Assembly (NCBI GenBank): GCA_008501825.1
Contig: QQUA01000019.1
Span: 105,133-169,132, forward strand
Source of the DNA: Planctomycetota bacterium
Lineage (GTDB): Bacteria > Planctomycetota > UBA1135
Length of the DNA stretch: 64,000 nt
Reading direction: 5' to 3'
The notes beneath the pieces are model-generated. The model searched no databases, was not told where the DNA came from, and was given only the letters and a program-made list of their open reading frames with translations. Below are positions 58,885-64,000 of this stretch, piece by piece. Every line of letters begins with the position of its first letter. The stretch's first letter is position 1. The position numbers were made by a program, and so were the translations under genes.

Positions 58885-61557
58885 TCATTCCCGGCTGCCC
58901 GGACCTGAATCATGTTCCGAATTCGGCGGCAAAAGACCAAGGTCCTGCAGTTCCTTTTCCGCATTTTTGGCCAGAGCATGGCCATCTGGACTCAGCCGCA
59001 ACACGGCTCGGAAGCAGGCCGCCGCTTCTAAAGCCTGTCCCCGGTCTCGCAGGAACTGGCCGTAGAGCCACCGGGGATGGGCTTCCAGCGGCGCGAGCTC
59101 GACCGCCCTAGACGCCAGGTCCAAGGCCAAAGCCCAAGCTTCTGGGTCGTTCTCGGCATCCGCCCAGTTGGCCACCAAGGTCGCGCCGTCCATGAGCTGC
59201 TGCGGGGAGGCATAAGCTTGCAACAGGCTCCTCAAGCCGGCAAAGCCTTGGGGCCCGGGTTGCCGGCGAGCACCGGCAAGCAGATGGGCATCCACCAGTC
59301 GGTCGACCGGGAACGCCCAGCCTCGAACTTCACTCTGGGCCAAGCCGAAAGCCAAGTCCCACGGGCTTTGCCAGAGAGCGTCCGGGTCTTGCCAGGCAGC
59401 CTGCAAGGCGGCCAGACTCCGCTCAGGACGGCCCCGGTCGAGGTGAATGCGCACTCGGGTAGCCAGCCACCGCACCCGCACCGACGGAGCGAGAGTCGGT
59501 TCAGCCAAGACTTGTTGGCACCATGCATCGGCGGCCCTCGGCCAAAGCTGGGCCAGGAAGGAAGTCGCCAACCAGGAAGCGCCGAGGGCGTCGGACGAGG
59601 GCAGGGCCCAAGGCTCCGGTCGATCGACCTGTGGAAAGGCCTTCAAAGCCGCAGCCAAGGCCGAGGCACAGGCGGAGACGCTGGCATAAGCCACCATCAG
59701 CCGCCGGGGATCCTCGAGGCGCCGGTTTTCATTTGGGAGGGCGTCCTCCACCTTGGCCAGAGCTCGGCTCAATTCCGCCGCCAGCAAGGGGATCTCCCCC
59801 TCCCTCGGCTGGTCTTCCAAGGCACGCCAGCGGGCGGTCCGCAAACCGCGCAATTCGTCCGGGTCGGTCCGACCCATGCCGGAAAATGCCGCTTGCCGGG
59901 CGGCCTGCCGCAGACTTTCTTCCGGTTGACGACTAAGGCCCTCGATCAAGGCTTCCGCCGCGGCATAGGGAAGATCGGGTTCAGCCAACAAATCCAGCAA
60001 TAGCGGGGCACTTTCGGCGCGCAAGCTCAGGGCACGAATCGCTTCCGCCCGGCTCATCGGCCGGTACTGAGGATCGAAAGCGATTTCTTGCAGCAAACGA
60101 AGGTCGGCGGCTTCGCCGGCAGTACCCAAGGCTTGAATCGCCTGTTCTTGGCGCATGCCTTTTTGGCTGCTCAAAGCGCCTCGCAAATAATTGCGAGCAT
60201 CTTCGGAATAAGGGGCTCGGGCAACGGCCAGTGGAAACAGCAAAGAAACCGGAGCTTCCTCCAAAAACAGCAAGCGTTCCAAAACTGGATCGATTTCAGG
60301 GAAAGGCCGCAATACTCGGGAAACGGTCAAAGCCATAGAGCCGGTTCGCCAACCGCCTTCGACCAACCACTGCGCCGCCAAGCTTCGAGCCTCAGATAAA
60401 GGAAGGCGCACGATCGACAACATCCAGCTTCCTTGGGCTCGAAAACTGGCTTCCGGTTCCAAACGTTGTTTGTAAGTCTCGAGCAACTCCGGGGCCGGCA
60501 TGAAAAAAGGAAGGAACCGCAAAGCCAAGCGCCGATCTTCGGGGTCAGCTCGAGTTAAAAAAGGCAACAGCCGTTGACCCAGGGCTTCCCATTGACCTTG
60601 TCGCACCAGCGATTGGCAAACCGCTTGTCGCAAGTTCGGCTCTAATTCCAAGGCGTATTCCAGAATTCGCAAACGAGCTTGCGGTTCTTTTTCTTCCCGA
60701 GCCCATAGTTGCAAAGCGAATCGTGAGGCTGAACCGCCGGCTTGTTGGAAGATTCGTTCCAAAGTCGAGTGATCTTCCGGTTGTAACAAAGGAGTCCAAA
60801 GCACCAACAAGCGGCGCAGCAGTTCATCCAAATAAGGCGGCTGCAATAGCGGAGCTAATTCCATCAAGCCTGGCCGGCCGCCGCCGGCAATCAGGCGCTC
60901 CATGAGTCGTTCGCGCTCTTGAACCGAGGGTCTCGGATCCAAAACAAAACTGGCTAAATGGGACCGACTGGCGGAATAAGGAGCCGTGATCACCAGGTTG
61001 ATTGCCATGGAGCGATGCCGCACTCGATCTTCCAAAAGTTCTTGGAGGATGAATTCGACTTGACGCCCTTGCAACCACGCCCGGACCCGTTGGTGCATCG
61101 CCTCTCGGTGAAGGTCCAACTTTCCGCGGAGCAATTCTTCCAGCACGGTTTGCACCGCATGGTTTCGGTCCTCTGCATTTAATGGCGGGCGCCCGCTGAC
61201 CCGATCGGGAACCAAAGCTGCGGCCGCCACCACCGCCAAGGTCCAGGAACTTTGGCCGCCTTCTTGGAGCTGCTTCATCCAGCTCCGCAGAGGAGGAGCG
61301 TCGGCCGGCAAGCCGAGGTGGAGCATGCGCAGTCCCAGGATTTGACCGGCTTCTTCTCCAGCTTCAAATGTGTTGCGCCATTCCCGGGGCCAAGACCAGC
61401 GACCTGGGCCTTGTTTGGCTTCCGCTTCTTGGGGGAGGCTGAGTCCGGCCGACTCGGAGGAAGTCGCCGGCAACAAAGCCAGGCCGGCAAGCAGCAGGCA
61501 AAGCCGGTTTGGCCGCCAACCGTGGCGGATCAGGCGGGGAAGGAGTTGGAACAGCAT
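58885..61557 (-). CDS. Exported helical-repeat protein (HEAT-like, with TPR-like C-terminus)
   Basis: An 890-residue protein beginning with a basic region and a hydrophobic signal (RLCLLLAGLALLPATSSES). Most of it is paired amphipathic helices in HEAT-like repeats (for example RQEQAIQALGTAGEAADLRLLQEIAFDPQYRPMSRAEAIRALSLRAESAP). The last 80 residues are TPR-like (AWALALDLASRAVELAPLEAHPRWLYGQFLRDRGQALEAAACFRAVLRLSPDG). It is a probable periplasmic scaffold with no enzyme motif. Its start overlaps the nnrD end by 28 bases. Confidence 0.75.
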   Translation of the reverse strand: MLFQLLPRLIRHGWRPNRLCLLLAGLALLPATSSESAGLSLPQEAEAKQGPGRWSWPREWRNTFEAGEEAGQILGLRMLHLGLPADAPPLRSWMKQLQEGGQSSWTLAVVAAAALVPDRVSGRPPLNAEDRNHAVQTVLEELLRGKLDLHREAMHQRVRAWLQGRQVEFILQELLEDRVRHRSMAINLVITAPYSASRSHLASFVLDPRPSVQERERLMERLIAGGGRPGLMELAPLLQPPYLDELLRRLLVLWTPLLQPEDHSTLERIFQQAGGSASRFALQLWAREEKEPQARLRILEYALELEPNLRQAVCQSLVRQGQWEALGQRLLPFLTRADPEDRRLALRFLPFFMPAPELLETYKQRLEPEASFRAQGSWMLSIVRLPLSEARSLAAQWLVEGGWRTGSMALTVSRVLRPFPEIDPVLERLLFLEEAPVSLLFPLAVARAPYSEDARNYLRGALSSQKGMRQEQAIQALGTAGEAADLRLLQEIAFDPQYRPMSRAEAIRALSLRAESAPLLLDLLAEPDLPYAAAEALIEGLSRQPEESLRQAARQAAFSGMGRTDPDELRGLRTARWRALEDQPREGEIPLLAAELSRALAKVEDALPNENRRLEDPRRLMVAYASVSACASALAAALKAFPQVDRPEPWALPSSDALGASWLATSFLAQLWPRAADAWCQQVLAEPTLAPSVRVRWLATRVRIHLDRGRPERSLAALQAAWQDPDALWQSPWDLAFGLAQSEVRGWAFPVDRLVDAHLLAGARRQPGPQGFAGLRSLLQAYASPQQLMDGATLVANWADAENDPEAWALALDLASRAVELAPLEAHPRWLYGQFLRDRGQALEAAACFRAVLRLSPDGHALAKNAEKELQDLGLLPPNSEHDSGPGSRE

Positions 61558-62438
61558 TCGGCAATGGCGGGTGCCAAGAATCGAGCCAGGTCCGAGGCCA
61601 GCATGGCTTCCTCACCTAGTTCAGCGGCAGCCAGATCGGCGCTGCGGCCGTGGACGAACACGGCCAGTCGGGCGGCATCCCAGGAGCTAAGACCTCGAGC
61701 CAGCAGGCCGGCCAGGATTCCGGTCAGGACGTCGCCGGAACCTGCGGTGGCCAGGCCAGGGTTTCCACTGGAGTTGATCCAGGTCTTCCGGTTCGGAGCG
61801 GCGACCAAAGTCGGAGCTCCTTTCAAAACAATGCAGGCTCCGGTGCGGTTCACTAGTTCTTTGGCGGCCCGGTCGCGATCCTGTTGGACGGCTTCGCCAT
61901 GGGGCCAGGCCAGGATCCGGGCCGCCTCCCCGGGATGAGGGCTGAGCACGGTGTTCGTAGGCAGTCGGGCATCCGATACCGAGTTCGGCTGTTTCCCGAA
62001 GCCGAGCATGGCCAGGAGATTCAAGCCGTCGGCGTCGATTACCAAAGGCTTGGCAGCCGCCATCATGTCCGCCAAGGCGGCGGCGAAGAAGGCTTGGGTC
62101 GCCGGACGCAATCCCAAACCGGGCCCGATGGCCACGGCGTCGGCCCGGTGGAATTCGGCCTGAAGGGCCGGCCAATCGCCGGCTTCCAAGCTTTCCCGCC
62201 GGTCATCTCCTTGCAGGGCCAGGACCGCCGCAGGAACTCGAATGCTCAGGGCAAGGGCCAGATTTCCCGGGACGGCCGCCACCAAATAACCGGCTCCGGT
62301 CCGCAGTGCCGCCTCGGCACTGAGACTGGCCGCTCCGGCCATGCCACGGGAACCGGCGATCAACAGGGCCCGCCCCATGGAACCTTTGTGAGCATCGGGC
62401 GGGCGTGGCGGCCAGCGCGGCAACTCCGAAAGATTCAT
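61530..62438 (-). CDS. nnrD: ADP/ATP-dependent NAD(P)H-hydrate dehydratase (NnrD/CARKD)
   Basis: About 302 residues of the ribokinase-like fold. AGSRGMAGAASLSAEAALRTGAGYL, VIDADGLNLLA, VLSPHPGEAARIL and GNPGLATAGSGDVLTGILAGLLARGL are the full set of family motifs, the last including the catalytic Asp. The enzyme restores NAD(P)H from its hydrated form. The NnrE epimerase domain fused in E. coli is absent here. The ATG at 62438 is preferred; the frame is open to 62516 but crosses the divergent methyltransferase gene. First gene of the six-gene block. Confidence 0.92.
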   Translation of the reverse strand: MNLSELPRWPPRPPDAHKGSMGRALLIAGSRGMAGAASLSAEAALRTGAGYLVAAVPGNLALALSIRVPAAVLALQGDDRRESLEAGDWPALQAEFHRADAVAIGPGLGLRPATQAFFAAALADMMAAAKPLVIDADGLNLLAMLGFGKQPNSVSDARLPTNTVLSPHPGEAARILAWPHGEAVQQDRDRAAKELVNRTGACIVLKGAPTLVAAPNRKTWINSSGNPGLATAGSGDVLTGILAGLLARGLSSWDAARLAVFVHGRSADLAAAELGEEAMLASDLARFLAPAIAECCSNSFPA

Positions 62439-62484
62439 GGCAGCAGGATACGGTCGGAGGCTGCGGAAAGCAGGGCTCCCCTTT

Positions 62485-63171
62485 ATGCTCCCCGGGGTGA
62501 ACGCCCGCCCGGCCAAACTGGAGTTGTACCGGCGCCCGGAGGTGGCCGCCGATTACGACCAGCGATGGCGGGGTCGTGGTGGCGCCCGGCGTCAGCTCCG
62601 CAAGCAGCGGGCGGTGGCCAAAGCGCTGGCGGCCTTGGGCCTTTGGCCTGGCCATGGCCGGCCCTTGCTGGACGCTCCCTGTGGCACCGGCCGCTTGGAA
62701 GATTTTTTCATCGGCGCCGGCTTCGCCTACGTCGGCACCGATTTATCAATGGCCATGCTACGCCAAAGTCGCAGCGGCAACGGCTCTGATTCTCATGATG
62801 GCGCCAGCAAGGCCTGCGCCGACTTACTGGCTTTGCCCTTTGCCGACCATGCCGTTGAAGTTTCGGTCTGCGTACGTTTCTTGCATTTGGTCCGAGACCC
62901 GCAAGACCGCATTCAAGTTTTAAAAGAGTTGAATCGAGTTTCGAGCCATGGCGTGGTTTTGAACTATCAACACAACCGCACCCTTCGCTATTGGAACCGG
63001 CGATTGCGTTACAAGCTCGGACAAAGATCCACTCCTCCCTCGCAACCTTCCGTGGCTCAAATCAAGGAGGAAGTACAACAAGCCGGTTTGGATCTGGTTG
63101 CATGGATTCCGGTTCACCTTGCCCCGGGCTTCTCCGACAAGGTCGTTCTGGCTTGCCGGTCGAAAGCCTGA
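62485..63171 (+). CDS. Class I SAM-dependent methyltransferase
   Basis: A 228-residue methyltransferase from the ATG at 62485; starts at ATG 62437 or GTG 62497 are also in frame. Motif I is LLDAPCGTGRLEDFF, GTDLSMAMLRQ holds the acidic SAM-ribose contact, ADLLALPFADHAVEVSVCVRFLHLV is motif II/III, and LNRVSSHGVVLNYQHN a later strand. It belongs to the Methyltransf_11/25 group acting on small molecules or lipids; the substrate is unknown. Divergent from nnrD with very close 5' ends. Confidence 0.85.
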   Translation: MLPGVNARPAKLELYRRPEVAADYDQRWRGRGGARRQLRKQRAVAKALAALGLWPGHGRPLLDAPCGTGRLEDFFIGAGFAYVGTDLSMAMLRQSRSGNGSDSHDGASKACADLLALPFADHAVEVSVCVRFLHLVRDPQDRIQVLKELNRVSSHGVVLNYQHNRTLRYWNRRLRYKLGQRSTPPSQPSVAQIKEEVQQAGLDLVAWIPVHLAPGFSDKVVLACRSKA

Positions 63172-63255
63172 TGTAGTACTCTCCTGTTCATCTTTCCCGC
63201 AGGGGAAAACCTTTATCCATGAACGATGGAACTCTAAACCCGGTGCCTTTCAAAT

Positions 63256-63415
63256 GTTACCGTCCGATAGACCACAGGTCCACTAGGACCCTTCCTCACT
63301 CTCCAATCAATCCTTATTCCGCTTCCAAGCTCTCGGTTACCGTCCGATAGACCACAGGTCCACTAGGACCCTTCCTCACTCTCCAATCAATCCTTATTCC
63401 GCTTCCAAGCTCTCG
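63256..63415. repeat. Two tandem 80-bp direct repeats at the end of an IS66-type element
   Basis: 63256-63335 and 63336-63415 are identical, each beginning GTTACCGTCCGATAGACCAC and ending with TCTCG. The second copy contains the transposase stop codon and the last codons, so the unit is the terminal segment of the element; the first copy is an extra end lying outside it. Confidence 0.93.
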
Positions 63416-64000
63416 GCGTGAGCTCAGCGATCTTTTCCTTGGGCGTCGTGTGGATCTTCGAAAGCACGTCCTTCAGATAAGCCCACGGTTCTACCTTGCA
63501 GGCCCGGCAAGTCTGGATGATCGAATACAAGATCGCCGCCCGTTCTCCTCCGGCCTTACTGCCGGCAAAAAGCCAATTTTTTCGGCCAATCGCTACCGAC
63601 CGGATTTCCCGCTCACAAGCATTGTTGTCGATGGTCAGATCGCCATCTTCCAGGTACCGATTCAAGGCTTCCCAATGTCGCAGGGCATAGCCGATTGCCT
63701 TGCCGTAGCTGCTTTTTGGCAGCACCAAGCTTTGTTCCAATTTCAATTTGGCTTTCAGATTCTCCAGAATCGGCTTCGCTTTGTCCTGACGAAGCTGCCT
63801 TCTTTCTTCCGGCGACCGATCCTGCAGCTCCTTCTCCAATTGGTACAGCCGTCGAATGGAAGCCATCGCCGGTGCCGCCTCTTCCACCTGTCCTTGTAGC
63901 GCTTGGTAGAAGTAGCGACGAGCATGAGCCCAACACCCGACTTCCACCACGTCGTCTCGGCGGAATAGGGCGTCGTAGCCGGAGTAGGCATCGGCTTGCA
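63336..64000. mobile_element. IS66-family insertion sequence, right part cut by the window edge
   Basis: Contains the C-terminal half of an IS66 transposase on the minus strand. The outer end is probably at 63336 or, if the duplicated end is counted, 63256, since both start with the same GTTACCGTCC terminal-like sequence. The other end and any tnpA/tnpB genes lie beyond the window. Confidence 0.75.
63387..64000 (-). CDS. IS66-family transposase TnpC, C-terminal part (5' end beyond the window)
   Basis: About 203 residues are visible, open to the window edge. QADAYSGYDALFRRDDVVEVGCWAH carries a catalytic Asp of the DDE triad in its usual IS66 setting, and LTIDNNACEREIRSVAIGRKNWLFAGSKAGG holds the catalytic Glu. 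The zinc-finger N-terminus is outside the window. The frame from 64000 is uninterrupted, and the stop at 63387 lies inside the second 80-bp repeat, so the transposase looks intact where it can be seen. Confidence 0.93.
   Translation of the reverse strand, partial: QADAYSGYDALFRRDDVVEVGCWAHARRYFYQALQGQVEEAAPAMASIRRLYQLEKELQDRSPEERRQLRQDKAKPILENLKAKLKLEQSLVLPKSSYGKAIGYALRHWEALNRYLEDGDLTIDNNACEREIRSVAIGRKNWLFAGSKAGGERAAILYSIIQTCRACKVEPWAYLKDVLSKIHTTPKEKIAELTPRAWKRNKD

Noticed and set aside
1..64000. CRISPR arrays, tRNA and rRNA genes
   Set aside because: No regularly spaced short repeats were seen, nor any cloverleaf with a GTTCRA-type T arm or conserved rRNA segments, when reading the intergenic regions.

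Overview
The window is bacterial chromosomal DNA, mostly GC-rich, with densely packed genes in co-oriented blocks. No rRNA or tRNA gene was found. Secreted FG-GAP/ASPIC-UnbV proteins, a formylglycine-type sulfatase, a YdjY-type protein, a carboxypeptidase-regulatory-repeat protein and an A2-type caa3-like oxidase cluster suggest a free-living aerobic or microaerobic Planctomycetota-like bacterium. That assignment is inference from gene content; no marker gene was compared.

Layout. 1-630: 3' end of a DegT/DnrJ aminotransferase. 596-3191 (minus): a tight four-gene operon (membrane c-type cytochrome, DUF2249 protein, haem-copper/NnrS-like membrane protein, MIP18 protein) behind a textbook sigma-54 promoter, facing a divergent norR whose NO-sensing GAF residues are conserved. 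5005-8637: a large secreted alpha/beta-hydrolase with a Cys-hydrophobic-Arg C-terminal tail, followed by a small CPBP glutamic intramembrane protease, a likely sorting pair. 8696-15932: sulfatase, a degenerate Lgt-like protein, a REC-EAL phosphodiesterase, a beta-lactamase-fold hydrolase plus TauD-like oxygenase pair, a fluoride channel and a fatty acid desaturase. 15935-17806: ASPIC/UnbV protein. 17937-26142: cytochrome oxidase assembly and structural genes (SCO, DUF420, a small CxxC protein, dihaem cytochrome c, COX II, COX I, CtaA, CtaB, COX III, COX IV), closed by a terminator, then an ABC-2 exporter and a PLP decarboxylase.

29546-30680 is an insertion sequence with 25-bp terminal inverted repeats. 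30724-36988 is a czcCBA-type metal efflux operon preceded by a His-rich exported protein. 37046-54729 is an accessory region, visibly poorer in GC in parts, rich in exported proteins: a DUF3060-like solenoid, two tandem membrane-anchored coiled-coil paralogues, an amino-acid permease, a lipoprotein-type methyltransferase, a regulatory-repeat protein, four tandem integrin-like propeller genes with nearly identical 3' ends, and two related secreted proteins. 54824-62438 is a six-gene minus-strand block: nnrD, a HEAT/TPR protein, a YdjY protein, a membrane protein, inositol-phosphate synthase and queA. 62485-63171 is a methyltransferase. 63256-64000 is the end of an IS66-type element whose terminal 80 bp is tandemly duplicated.

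The strongest candidates for undescribed biology are the NorR/sigma-54-controlled NO-response operon without a recognisable NO reductase, the hydrolase plus intramembrane-protease pair, and the homogenised four-gene propeller array.
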